From Impatiens glandulifera (taxonomy: Eukaryota > Streptophyta > Magnoliopsida > Ericales > Balsaminaceae): DNA of 64,000 nucleotides. Under the pieces are notes generated by a model, which saw nothing but the letters and a program-made list of their open reading frames with translations, made no database searches and was not told the origin of the DNA. Of the stretch, positions 35,078 through 47,160 are shown piece by piece. The stretch's first letter is position 1, and every line of letters starts with the position of its first letter. Location of the stretch: the NCBI RefSeq assembly GCF_907164915.1, contig NC_061868.1, positions 23,369,819 through 23,433,818 on the forward strand, in the 5' to 3' direction. The translations under genes and the position numbers were made by a program.

Positions 35078-37615
35078 GTTTTTAAATTTTATATATTATA
35101 AATGATTATACGTGTATAATAGTCGTTTATTATCTCATACATATTTATATGTATATATATATTGTTTTTATGTTTTTTTATATTTAAGGGGAAATAACAA
35201 AATAAAATTGAATATAAAGCACAAACGAAGCTTAAAACGGCTTTGATGATGATGCATCTACGACGAGACAGCTTATTTGGAGATATTTCAGTCACAGGTC
35301 ATCATCAACTTAACCCTAAATTATATGCATAACTAGAGAGTAAAGTAACAAAAACAAATGAAAAAGATATTAGTAAACAACTCTATCAACTGTTTTTTTA
35401 TATGAATTCTCAAATAAGAGTCATTGATAATTAAGTAAACGATAATGTTTCTAGTTATTAATGGATCGCTTATAATGATAGATCTAGGTTATGAATCATT
35501 GAAAATGTAAAGGAAACGAAAAGAACTTGTACGTAACTTCAATAATTCATCTTATCATTAGTGAAATAATCGAAAATAGATCTAAAAGAAACACGACTTC
35601 TCATTCTTTATCATTGTTTGTGAGTGTATCGTCTGAAAAAAAGAAGAGACCACACATATAGTGTTCTTTGTCCCCGTGCTTCAAGTCTGGAGTCAAAACT
35701 TTATGTGAGGTGTACGGCTAACGATGGAGGAAAGAAAGACTCATACAGATCTCTTCTATTTTCTTCTTTTCGTCATCTTTATCCACAAATTTGTTCTAAA
35801 AAAAACTTTTCTGCTCTGGAGCGGGAGAATCAAACATTAGCCAAAAAAGAAAGTGTTGAAGTACTAAGCCTTACTTGGACATGTGGTCTCTTGTTTTTTA
35901 CAAAATAAAAAAACACAAAGCACGATAAATTATAAAATAGATATTCATTTTAAGTTTGTTTGATTTATACTATGTTTATTTAATAATTCTAAATTTTAAT
36001 TATAAATATGGTATAAAATTACTGTGTCTACAATATTACAAAAGAGGTAACTAAAAATATAAAAAATAATAATTAAATGAAAAACATAATATTTTTATAA
36101 CGTAGACGCAAGATAGAAAAACAATGACGTTGTCTTAACCATGATAAATATAAAATATCACAACTTAACACTTAAATATATTAGTTTTTTTTATATAGTT
36201 TATGTTTTAAAAAATAAAATATTATATCTATATATATTTTTCAATTTATTTATATTTAAATTATCAAAATATAATATTTTTAATGTAACATATTAAGAAT
36301 AATAATAAATGAATTATAAAAAATGAAAATTATGCACCCATATATATATATATATTAAATAAATATATATATTAATCTTATTATAATAATTATTGAAATT
36401 TGAATTATATAAATATCTTTCATTATATAATAAAATAAAATTAAATAATATTTTTGTCCAAATAAAGAAAAAACATAAATATGCAGCCAATAAAAGTTGT
36501 GTGTGCTTACTTAAAATAATATATAATTTTTTTTATTTTTTCTTCTTTTTTAAATTTAATAAATTTCAATTTTAAAAAATGAATTGAAGAATTTAGGACA
36601 ATTAATAATGAATTATTAATGAAAATATTTTAATTTTTTATAAATAATTAATAAAATAAAAATGACAATAAAATAAACAAGAGTAATGTGATGATTTAAG
36701 TTTATAAAAATATTCTTAATTTATTAGATTTATTCTAAATTAATGACATTAAATATAGTTATAAAATTAATATTGATTTGATAAAGAAAAATTGTTTTCA
36801 TAAATATTAGAGATTGATTAAAATTGTAAATAGTTGTTTGAGAAGTTATTTCTTTATATTTTTTATAATCATTTATAGTTATTTATTACCATAATTTTCT
36901 TACAATTTAAACAAAAATTTTAAACTTATTTTTCTAAAATATTTACAAAAACTAATTTGGTTTTGTTTTAGATAATTTACATTTATTCTAATTTTAAATA
37001 TTAAAAAGATAATTTAATTTCATTATAATTATAATTAAAGAAGAATAATGAGACATATACATAAACATATTAAAAATAATAAAAATGATTTATATAAGAA
37101 ATAAACTCATACATAAGCAGAAGAGATGTTGTCGATATGTTTTATAACCTCAAAACCAAAGGAAGAGATGATGCAGACATATTTAATAACCTTGACGTCT
37201 TTGCCCAATAATCGATTATATATGTGTAAAGACAATATGTAAATTATATGATAATTTTTTAAAATTAAATATAAAAAATAATATCGAATTTATACCAAAG
37301 TTAAATAAATTTTATTTATAATTCAAAATTTAAATATTTTATATGCATCATATTAATCTTTTATAATTAATCATCAAATAAGACATAATATCACCTACAA
37401 TCACATAGTAAGTTATTGACACATTTGCACAATGTACTTATTGTACACCAACACAACCAGTTTTTAAGAATATTTTTATTAAAAATGTTATAATTTACAT
37501 AAAATATTTTAAATAAAAATTCTTAACCTTTTTTTTATAAAACAAAATCTTCTAAATTTCAAAACATATAAAACCCTAAATTATGTTTCAAAATTCATGG
37601 AGTTGTGCTAGTGAT

Positions 37616-38535
37616 GCAATGTCATCGTTGTTATTCTGATAACAAGAACATGTTGGTCTCTAAAAAGTATGTTGACATGAAATTTTACAATAGAATTTTA
37701 ACCCAAAGATACATTTCCACAAAAAACTCTTCAATAACTTTATAGGGAGGATTTAAATTGTGATATGAGTTGTTCTTCGATGAATAAAGACAAAAGAATA
37801 GTGTTGGCCGAAGATGAATGTAACATCGAGAAAGACTTCAATGAGTTATGGAACTATTTGGAAGAACTACAATCAAATAATAATTGTACTTTTATTCTTA
37901 AACCCATCAAAGATGAAACCACGGGTGAAACAAAATTCCATATAATGTATGTGTGTTTTGAGGCATGTAAGAGTGGTTAGATAAACGGTTGTAGAAAATA
38001 AATGAGGTTGATGGATTTCTTTTAAAGTCTGCATGTAAATGTGAACTACTTTCTGTTATTGGTCAAGATGCAAATTATCACATATTCTTGATAGCATGGT
38101 TGTGGTGGAAGGAGGGAGTCGAACACGTTGTGAATGGTTTTTCAAACTTTTAATTGAGGATCTATATTTAGAAGTAGGAGATAAAATTAGCATCATTTAA
38201 GACATGAAAAATGTATATTTTAAATTTTTTTATTTTAATGTACAATTTGATATGTAAATTTGATCACACGATTTTTAAGATAATTTTCTGAATTATTTGA
38301 TTTCATTTTGTTAGGGATTAATAAGAGATGTTTCAAATGCGGAGCATAGATTTTGTTGCCTCCATTGGTATATAAATTGGGCTAGAGAAGGAAATATGGA
38401 TGAAGACTTGAAATTATTGTTTTGGAAGTGTGCTCAATCCACCTTTCCAGAATAATTTGATGCAAATTTAAGAGTACTCGAACAAGCAAATAAGGAGTCG
38501 GTACTTCTGTGATCCGAAATATTAAAAGAAGATTG
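37616..38535 (+). pseudogene. MULE transposase pseudogene (copy E, internal fragment)
   Basis: Begins abruptly in CHRCYSDNKNMLV (near 37622) and contains SCSSMNKDKRIVLAEDEC, NELWNYLEELQSNNNCTFILKPI, DETTGETKFHIMYVCFEACKSG (ending at 37980 with a stop), a degraded catalytic region, the intron (about 38210-38315) and HRFCCLHWYINWAREG (38348). Stops at about 38520 with a jump to distal spacer. Lacks both the N terminus and the Glu region. Confidence 0.8.
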
Positions 38536-40394
38536 TCAATTTCATTATAAGTAAGGAATAATAATAATGAGGCATATAAATAAACATATTAAAAATAATA
38601 AAAATGATTTAAATAAGAGGAAAAGATGTTTCCGATATGTTTAATAACCTCGATACTAGAAGAGGAAGAGATGATGCAGACATGTTTAATAATCTTGACA
38701 TCTTCGCCCGATAATCGATTAATCTGTAAGTATATTACGTAAATTAAATGAATATTTTATTAAAAAAATTATATAAATAAATAATAACGATTTTATACCA
38801 AAGTTTAAAATAACTTTGATTTATAATTCAAAATTTTAAATATTTTTATATGTATCAAAGTAATATTTTATAATTAAGCATATAATAAAACACAATAACA
38901 ATCACAATCACATAATAGGTTATTGACACAATTATAATCTGGCACATAGTGCTTATTTTAGACCAGCACTACCACTTTTTAACCATGTTTGTATTGAAAA
39001 TGTTACAATTTACTTAAAATATTTCAAATAAAAATTCTTAACCTTTGTTTTTATCAACTTCTTTTTTTCAAAATTTCAAAACATATAAAACCCTAAATTT
39101 TGTTTGAAAAATCATAAAATTGTGCTAGTGATTCAATAATGTTTTTTTAATATGTTTTTCTTTTACATTTATTATATATTGTTCAGTAATAATTAAGATA
39201 ACTATATTTATTTAATTTCTCCATGTACGTTGTTACAGTAATAATAGATCGGTTGGGTTCAAAATAAATTTAATTCGAAGTAAAAAAATGAGTCAAATAT
39301 TTGGTAATCTGGAGTTAATACTTATTTCTATTTTGGTTAGACATATTAAAATTATTACGTTGATTTCAATAGATAAAAAAATTATTTTATGTTATTGTAC
39401 TGAAAATATAGATAATAATGATTAAATAAAAAACATATTATCTTTTATAACATAGACACAAGACAAACAAACAAGACGATGTCTTGACCATGATAAAAAT
39501 TATATAAAAAATGCAATTTTTAAAAATAATATATCACAACTTAAATAACACTTAAATATAACAGTTTTTTATATTTATTTTATAATTTTAAAAAAATTAC
39601 AATATATGTATATATTTTAAATTTATTTATAATTAAATTGTCAAAATTTAATTTTAGTAACGTAATATAATAATAATGAAAATTATGAATAGATTGGAAT
39701 ATACTCACACCACACAATATAAATATATATTATATAAATTTTATGTTATTATATATATTAATCTTATTATAATAATTATTAAAATTTTAATTATATAAAT
39801 AAATTTCATTATATTATAAAATAAAGTCAAATAATATTTTTGTCCATATTAAGAAAAATATAAATATGTGGCTAATAAAAGTTTTGTGTGCCTACTTACA
39901 ATAATGGATAATTTTATTATTTACTATTTTTTTTTTAAATTTAATAATTTACAACTTAATGAACTTAATAATGAATTGAAAAATTTATGACAATGAATAA
40001 TGAATTGTTAATGAAAATATTTTAATTTTCTTTTATAATTAATTAATAAATTAAAAATGACAGTAATAGTAACTGTAATTTGATGATTTAAGTTAAAAAA
40101 TTATTAATAATTTAATCGATATATTCTTAATTAATGACATTAAATATTGTATTAAAATAATAATAATCTGATAAAAAAAATTGTTTTCATAAATATTAGT
40201 GAATTATTAAAGTTGTAAATAAATGTTTGGGAAGTAATTTCTTAACTTTTTCTTTTATTATTCTTGATAGTCATTTCTTACCATAAATTTTCTAACATTT
40301 TAAACAAAAATTTTAAACTTTATATTTCTAAAATCTTAACAAATTTTATTTTTGTTTTGGTTAAGATAATTTACATTTATTCTGATATTAAATA
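38536..40394 (+). repeat. Macro-repeat copy 7 (spacer only)
   Basis: Distal spacer: TCGCCCGATAATCGATTAATC (38703), GGTTGGGTTCAAAATAA (39251), then a jump at about 39400 to AAAATATAGATAATAATGATTAAATAAAAAAC, GATGTCTTGACCATGAT (39478) and on to GATATTAAATA. There a solo LTR is inserted (TSD AAATA 40390-40394). The sequence resumes at 47461. No gene. Confidence 0.7.
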
Positions 40395-40578
40395 TGTTGG
40401 GTCAAATTATTTTGACTAAGTGTCAAAGTAGTTTCATTATTGGAATTTTGAGAATTTGAGGTATATAAAACTCAATCTAAGCCGTCTAATTGTTTTTGGT
40501 GCAGGTGTATTGAAAACATGTTATATTAGACTAAGTCTTAATGAGGTTCATTAGACTGATTGGGCATTAGATGCATTG

Positions 40579-41035
40579 AGTTAGACGTGCAGTCTAACAG
40601 ACGTAGCTAGACGTGCAGTCTAACAAACGTAGTTAGACGTGCATTCTAACAAACGTAGTTAGACATGCAGTTTAATGGATGAGAGTTAGACGTGCAGTCT
40701 AACGGATGAGAGTTAGACGTGCAATCTAACGGATGAGAGTTAGACGTGCAGTCTAACAGACGTAGTTAGACGTGCAGTCTAACAGACGTAGTTAGACTTG
40801 CAGTCCAACAGACGTAGTTAGACGTGCAGTCTAACGGATGAGAGTTAGACGTGCAGTCTAATTCCTTCAGATTAGTCTAAAGGAATGTATAGTTAGATGT
40901 GCAGTCTAACTCCTTTAGATTAGTCTGAAGGGAACCGTAATTAGACGTGTCGTCTAATCCCATTAGACCAGGTGGTTTAATGGATCATGCTATTAGACGT
41001 GGGCGTCTAATTTCATTAGACGATGTCGTCTAAGT
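40579..41035 (+). repeat. LTR palindrome array (solo LTR 3)
   Basis: About 13-14 copies of GTTAGAC-GTGCA-GTCTAAC variants with spacers of two types (ACAGACGTA and GGATGAGA), followed by related ATTAGACGTG-TCGTCTAAT and TAGACGTGGGCGTCTAA palindromes. Same family trait as the arrays at 4985, 55983 and 61660. Confidence 0.9.
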
Positions 41036-41879
41036 GAAATACGTATAATGCCAAAATTAAAGTAGTTGCTTGAAGCTAGCACATGTCTACCCACGATCAA
41101 CTAGTTGTACGCTACTCATGATCCACTTTCTAGTGAAGATCGGTACGACAGCTAGTTGTAACCAATTGATTAATTCCACGTAAGCAAATATTCTTCACAC
41201 TACTTGTTTTTGCAGGAATATCCTTGAAGAATATTTGGCGCACTACCAGATTGGTACGGGCACGATCCTGGTGCTCAAAGTATGGTGTGTACTATGGAGG
41301 CGTTCCAATGGAAGATTCGACCGTTGGTAACTGCTCCTTATTTAAAGATCCTCAAGGATAACGAAAGAACTGCCGGAATTACAGATTAATCAATCTACGC
41401 ATAGAAATTGATATACGAAAGAGTTGCTTTCTTACTTTACTGTGTGTTTATCAAAAGAGAGTTAGAATCAAATCATTGTTTTAGCTGAGTGATATACTTC
41501 ATTATATTGTAAGTTGAACAGAGTCTGTTCTGTTCAACAATGAGTTATTCGTGCAATTGTATTTGATTCTTAGAAACTTATAGTGAATCCTTCCGGTGGT
41601 TGAAAGAAGGGGTGATGACATAGGAGAGTTTGCTCCGAACATCCATAAACAAATTGATGTATCTTTTCATTCTGTCATCTTCTCATTCTTAGTTATTAGT
41701 TTCAAACCTAAGCAAATATTTCCGCTCTTGAATCATTGACACTAGTGAAAAAAGGACTTTTACCGACAGAATTTATCGAGGGTTTTATAAAACTCTCGGT
41801 AATGGTCTCGAGAGGAATAATTCTTTCGTTATTAAAAATAAATTTCGAGAGGTGTATAAAACCTTCGGTGATATGAGTT

Positions 41880-44010
41880 TTCACCGAAAGTTTTTCACAA
41901 AACCCTCGGATTTGACTGTTCCCAAAAAAACTGAAAATAATTCAAAGTGTTGGATAAGGGTAATTGCGAAGGTTTTTCAAAAGCCCTCGATTTTGACTCT
42001 CCCCAAAAGGGTAATTGCGAAGGTTTTTCCAAAAACCCTCGGTTTTGACTTTTCCCCAAAATACTGAAAATAATTCTAAGTGTTGAGAAATGAGTAATTA
42101 CGAAGGTTTTTCCAAAAACCCTCGGTTTTGACTTTTCCCAAAAATACTGAAAATAATTCTAAGTGTTGGGAAATGGGTAATTGCGAAGGTTTTTCCAAAA
42201 ACCCTCGATTTTGACTTTTCCCAAAAAAACTAAAAATAATTCTAAGTGTTGGGAAATGGGTAATTGCGAAGGTTTTTCAAAAAACCCTCGGTTTTGACTC
42301 TTTCCAAAACATCTGAAAATAATTCTAAGTGTTGGGAAATGGGTAATTGCGAAGGTTTTTCAAAAACTCTCGGTTTTGACTCTTCTCAAAAAAACTGAAA
42401 ATAATTCTAAGTGTTGGGAAGGGGGTAATTGCGAAGGTTTTTCAAAAAACTCTCGGTTTTGACTCTTCTCAAAAAATCTGAAAATTATTCTAAGTGTTGG
42501 GAATGGGGTAATTGCGAAGGTTTTTCAAAAAACCCTCGGTTTTGACTTTTCTCAAAAAATCTGAAAATAATTCTAAGTGTTGAGACTGGGTAATTGCGAA
42601 GGTTTTTTAAAAAACCCTCGGTTTTGATTTTTCCAAAAAAACTGAAAATAATTCTAAGTGTTGGGAAATGGGTAATTGCGAAGGTTTTTTTAAAAACCCT
42701 CGGTTTTGACTCTTCTCAAAAAATCTGAAAATTATTCTAAGTGTTGGGAATGGGGTAATTGCGAAGGTTTTTCAACAAACCCTCGGTTTTGACTTTTCCC
42801 AAAAAATCTGAAAATTATTCTAAGTGCTGGGAAGGGGGTAATTGCGAAGGTTTTCAAAAAACCCTCGGTTTTGACTTTTCCCAAAAAAATTGAAAATAAT
42901 TCTAAGTGTTGGGAAATGGGTAATTGCGAAGGTTTTTTAAAAAACCGTCGGTTTTGACTCTTCTAAAAAAATCTGAAAATAATTCTAAGTGTTGGAAAGG
43001 GGTAATTGCGAAGGTTTTTCAAAAAACCCTCGGTTTTGACTTTTCCCAAAAAACTGAAAATAATTCTAAGTGTTGGGAAATGGGTAATTGCGAAGGTTTT
43101 TTAAAAAACTCTCGGTTTTGACTTTTCTCAAAAAATCTGAAAATAATTCTAAGTGTTGAGACTGGGTAATTGCGAAGGTTTTTCAAAAAACCCTCGGTTT
43201 TGATTTTTCCAAAAAAACTTAAAATAATTCTAAGTGTTGGGAAATGGGTAATTGCGAAGGTTTTTTTAAAAACCCTCGGTTTTGACTCTTCTCAAAAAAT
43301 CTGAAAATTATTCTAAGTGTTGGGAATGGGGTAATTGCGAAGGTTTTTCAACAAACCCTCGGTTTTGACTTTTCCCAAAAAATCTGAAAATTATTCTAAG
43401 TGCTGGGAAGAGGGTAATTGCGAAGGTTTTCAAAAAACCCTCGGTTTTGTCTTTTCCCAAAAAAATTGAAAATAATTCTAAGTGTTGGGAAATGGGTAAT
43501 TGCGAAGGTTTTTAAAAAACCGTCGGTTTTGACTCTTCTAAAAAAATCTGAAAATAATTCTAAGTGTTGGAAAGGGGTAATTGCGAAGGTTTTTCAAAAA
43601 AACCCTCGGTTTTAACTTTTCCCAAAAAACTGAAAATAATTCTAAGTGTTGGGAAATTGGTAATTGCGAAGGTTTTTTAAAAAACCCTCGGTTTTGACTT
43701 TTCTCAAAAAATCTGAAAATAATTCTAAGTGTTGAGACTGGGTAATTGCGAAGGTTTTTCAAAAAACCCTCGGTTTTGATTTTTCCAAAAAACTGAAAAT
43801 AATTCTAAGTGTTGGGAAATGGGTAATTGCGAAGGTTTTTTTAAAAACCCTCGGTTTTGACTCTTCTCAAAAAATCTGAAAATAATTCTAAGTGTTGAGA
43901 CTGGGTAATTGCGAAGGTTTTTCAAAAAACCCTCGGTTTTGATTTTTCAAAAAAAACTGAAAATAATTCTAAGTGTTGGGAAATGAGTAATTGCGAAAGA
44001 TTTCTAAGTA
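41880..44010 (+). repeat. 82-bp tandem array with 576-bp higher-order period
   Basis: About 26 monomers of about 82 bp, each with GGGTAATTGCGAAGG, an imperfect hairpin GAAGGTTTTT..AAAAACCCTCGG, and AATTCTAAGTGTTGGG. Successive TAATTGCG starts at 42591, 42673, 42756, 42839, 42921, 43003, 43085 and 43167 show seven monomers per 576 bp. Marker variants repeat at exactly 576 bp: TGAGACTGGG at 42581, 43157 and 43733, and TTCAACAAAC at 42771 and 43347. The frames here encode only repeated low-complexity peptides. Confidence 0.95.
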
Positions 44011-44019
44011 TCTTTCGGT

Positions 44020-44535
44020 TTAGACATCTCAAAACCGAAAGATATTTAGAAAACTTTCGGTATTTCACTTCTCCATTTGTTAATTTAATTGGTGTTTCAC
44101 TTTCTAATTAGCTTGTTTAAACTCCTAACTAAGCTAATAAAGTGTGTTATTTTTGAAGAGTAGAGATTGTGATTAATTATATAAATGTATATAATTGTGT
44201 ATGATTATATAACAAGTGTATGTTTTGTGTTTGATTATATTAAGGATGTGTATAGAGTTTGATTATTAGATGTGTGGGGATTGTGTAAGGATATGAAATG
44301 TGTTAAATTAATGTTGTTTAAGCTAATTAAAAAGTTAAACACCAATTAAATTAAAAAAATGAAGAAGTCAAATACCGAAAGATATTCAAATATCTTTCGG
44401 TTTTGAACGGTGATACCGAGAGTTATAGGTATACCTCTCGGTATTTGACTTCTTCATTTTTTGATTTCTTCATTTATTTTAATTTACTTGGTGTTTGATT
44501 ACCTTGTCTAAACTCTTAACTAAGCTAATAAAGTG
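44020..44535. repeat. Long inverted plus direct repeat block in CACTA element
   Basis: The segment at about 44061-44125 (ATTTCACTTCTCCATTTG..AGCTTGTTTAAAC) is inverted at about 44308-44375 (GTTTAAGCTAATTAA..AAGAAGTCAAATACCG). It is repeated directly at about 44440-44535, with CTAACTAAGCTAATAAAGTGTG at both 44127 and 44518. Arms are capped by ACCGAAAGATATTTAGAAAACTTTCGG-type short hairpins. Probably duplicated subterminal regions of the CACTA family. Confidence 0.75.
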
Positions 44536-44749
44536 TGTGTTACTTTTGAAGTGTATGGATTGTGATTAATTTTATAAATGTATATGATTTTGTTTGATTA
44601 TATAAAGGAATGTATATGTTTGTGTTTGATGATAATAAGAATATGTGTAGAGTTTGATTATAAAAAGGATGTGTTTAATGATAATTAGGTTGTGTTTTAA
44701 ATAGATGAATGTGTGTTGTTGATGTTTTAAGTTAAAAAATCTAAGGTCA

Positions 44750-45030
44750 AAACCGAGAGATATACACAATTCTCTCGATTTTTCTTTTATTAAAATTTGT
44801 GTGAGATCCATCAAAACCGAGAGATTTACTCATATCTCTCGGAAAAAATTACCAAAACCGAGAGTTATATATAAAACTCTCGGAAATATTAAAAATCAAA
44901 ACCGAGAGTTATACCTAAAACTCTCAGAAATATGAAAGGGTCAAAACCGAGAGTTATACCTAAAACTCTCGGAAATATGAAAGGGTCAAAACCGAGAGTT
45001 ATACCTAAAACTCTCGGTAAAACCCCTTTT
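44750..45030. repeat. Subterminal hairpin array, CCGAGAGTT..AACTCTCGG
   Basis: Six hairpins, spaced about 45 bp in the last copies, have arms CCGAGAGTT and AACTCTCGG and loops ATACCTAA or similar. The intervening AAATATGAAAGGGTCAAAA is also repeated. In En/Spm, short subterminal motifs near both ends bind the TNPA protein; this array could serve that role, but here it lies internally beside the gene. Confidence 0.85.
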
Positions 45031-45039
45031 AATTAAAAA

Positions 45040-46560
45040 AACATCTTTCCCTTTCCAGATCACTATCGCTCGCTTCTTCCCTCTCCCCTTCTCCCGATCG
45101 ACAGTCGCGCTCACCTGAAAGACGATCCACGCCGATAACGACAAACGCCGCCCACGCCCAACGCCGCCCACGTCCATGTCGCCGATTGATCCTTCCTTCG
45201 CTTGTAACTCTCCGTCGATCTATCTGCCGCCGTGTCTCTAGCTCGTCGTCGATCTGCTTGTCGCCGTGCTTCTTCTCTTCAACTTCTAGGTTAGTTTATA
45301 TTATATGGTTAGATTTAGGTTTGATGTTGGTTAGTTTTAAGTTTGATTTAGGTTATAGTTTATTGGATTTAAGTTTGATTTATGTTAGATTTAGGTTTGA
45401 ATGATATTAGTTTTATGTTTTATTTAAGTTAGATTTTGTTAGATTTAAGTTTGATTGATGTTAGTTTTATGTTTGATTTATGTTAAATTTTGTTAGATTT
45501 ATGTTAGATTTAGGTTTGAATGATGTTAGTTTTATTTTGATTTATGTTATTTTGTTAGATTTAGGTTTGATTTAAGTTTGTGAATGAATTGATTTATATT
45601 GATGTTAGTTTTAGGTTTGATTATTATTGATGTTAGATTTATGTTTGATTTAAGTTTGTGAATGAATTGATTAATATTGATGTTAGTTTTAGGTTTGATT
45701 ATTATTGATGTTAGATTTATGTTTGATTTAATTTTGTGAATGAATTGATTATTATTGATGTTAGTTTTAGGTTTTATTATTATTGATGTTAGATTTAGGT
45801 TTGATTTAAGTTTGTGAATGAATTGATTATTATTGATGTTAGTTTTAGGTTTGATTATTATTGATGTTAGATTTAGTTTGATTTAAGTTTGTGAATGAAT
45901 TGATTATTATTGATGTTACTAATTTCATAAATCATTTATTTCAGAAAGCGGGTGAAATAAGACGGACCCCCTCTATCGTTGATGTTTTCAAGGGGACCCG
46001 TACCCCAAAAGCTACAAAAGAAAACCCCAACCCGATCTTAGACAAACGAGCGCAAAAGAAGATGGTAAGTTAATTGACTTTAATAAAATTATATATAGCT
46101 TATTTATATAAATGAAAATTAATTTCAAATGTGCAGGCAGAGATGGAGGAAGTAAGAAGCAATGAACTAGATATCTTTGCCGTCGACTTGACGAAGAAAG
46201 TGTACGGACGCCAAATGCATGGGACAGTGATCGGTATGGGATCCGACGTCCGACCCACACAAGAGGATCGTCGGAGTGGAAACAATTCTCAACGATCCAC
46301 TGATCGGTTGTTGGAGAAGAATGAATAGCTAAAGGCGGATATGAGACACATGGCGTTGACAATGGAGGAAATTCAAATGAGGAATATAGAAAGAGCGGAA
46401 ATGATTAGTGAAATGGAAAAGAGGGATAGAGAAAGATCGCAAAGGAAGAGTCAAATGGAAGCGGAGAGGATGCAAATGACGCAAAGAATGGAGAAATATG
46501 AACAACTAATTTAATTCTTAATGACAAACCCTCCCCCCAACTAGTTAGTACATTATAATT
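45040..46560 (+). pseudogene. TNPA-like (plant transposase Ptta/En/Spm type) gene remnant
   Basis: A GC-rich leader (45040-45290) ends at a donor-like CTAG|GTTAGT. An AT-rich region with 78-bp repeats follows, as in an intron, then the exon at 45945-46064 after TTATTTCAG (KAGEIRRTPSIVDVFKGT, RTPKATKENPNPILDKRAQK), a GTAAGT..TGCAG intron (46065-46136), and an exon from 46137 (AEMEEVRSNELDIFAVDL, VYGRQMHGTVIGMGSDVRPT). This is the C-terminal pattern of plant En/Spm TNPA-like proteins (THxxxDG-type then G.V.G.G). A TAG at 46326-46328 interrupts the frame. The same frame stays open behind it as a charged coiled coil (MEEIQMRNIERAEM, EAERMQMTQRMEKYEQL) to TAA near 46515. The N-terminal DNA-binding part is not seen. 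Confidence 0.75.
45510..45930. repeat. 78-bp tandem repeat in intron of TNPA remnant
   Basis: About five copies of a 78-bp unit with GTGAATGAATTGATTATTATTG and GATGTTAGTTTTAGGTTTG. TGAATGAATT starts at 45581, 45659, 45737, 45815 and 45892. Not coding. Confidence 0.92.
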
Positions 46561-46739
46561 TTTGAACAATTGTAAATGTTTTGGTTCGACTGATGACAGG
46601 TTGTTTGGATGATTGAGTTTGGTTTAGAATTTTGGAATTATAATGATCTTTTGGTTTATGAATATTATTGTATATGTATTGGTTTGATTGAACAGGTTTT
46701 GGTTACGCACAAAACGATCACCCTATTTCAGATATTTAT
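46561..46739. other. 3' flank of TNPA remnant
   Basis: No gene; AT-rich likely 3' UTR and spacer between the coding remnant and the right subterminal hairpins. Confidence 0.5.
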
Positions 46740-47160
46740 AGAGACAATACCGAGAGTTATTTGAAAAACTCTCGGATTTTTCCTCGCAAGAAAAACCGAG
46801 AGTTATTTGAAAAACTCTCGGTTCTTCCTTAAAAGAAAACCCGAGAGTTATTTGAAAAACTCTCGGTTTTCCCTTACAAGAAAACCCGAGAGTTATTTGA
46901 AATACTCTCGATTTTTCTTGCAAGGGAAAAACCGAGAGTTTTTCAAATAACTCTCGATTTTTCTTGTGAGGGAAATCCGAGAGTTTTTCAAATAACTCTC
47001 GGGTTTTCTTGTAAGGAAAAATTGAGAGTTAATCAAATAACTCTCGGTTTTTCTTGCGAGGAAAAATTCGAGAGTTTTTCAAATAACTCTCGGGTTTTCT
47101 TCTAAGGAAAAACCGAGAGTTTTTAAATAACTCTCGTTTTTTTTTCTCTGGTATCTAAAC
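46740..47160. repeat. Right subterminal hairpin array of CACTA element
   Basis: About nine hairpins with arms CCGAGAGTT and AACTCTCGG around ATTTGAAA or TTTCAAAT loops, spaced about 46-50 bp by CTTGCAAGGGAAA-like linkers. Orientation of the linkers flips midway near 46930. Matches the arms of the array at 44750. Confidence 0.85.

Larger units (their letters stand above)
30959..37615 (+). repeat. Macro-repeat copies 6a and 6b
   Basis: 30959-31349 resumes in distal spacer (TTTTTAAATATAAAAATTG), the same part as 1700-2095. At about 31350 it shows the same jump to CCATGTCTGCCAAGTTCAC as at 2096, and at about 32575 the same jump into the MULE as at 3541. After the MULE copy it continues through the TA-rich part, AAAAAGAAGAGACCACAC (35638) and CCCAATAATCGATTATAT (37205) to AAACCCTAAATTATG at about 37570. 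There it jumps into another MULE fragment. No intact gene. Confidence 0.7.

Noticed and set aside
41852..43925. Several frames of 65-75 codons with repeated peptides on both strands
   Set aside because: Translations of the 82-bp satellite monomer, present in several frames and on both strands.
41880..44010. Centromeric satellite array
   Set aside because: The array lies within CACTA termini with a 3-bp duplication, so it belongs to the transposon; no evidence of a centromere in this window.
45040..45290. GC-rich segment as a captured host gene
   Set aside because: It has no conserved coding frame; its place before a donor site and intron makes it the leader exon of the TNPA-like gene more likely.
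46012..46362. Minus-strand frame of 116 codons
   Set aside because: Antisense of the TNPA-like exons, which have splice sites and family motifs on the + strand.
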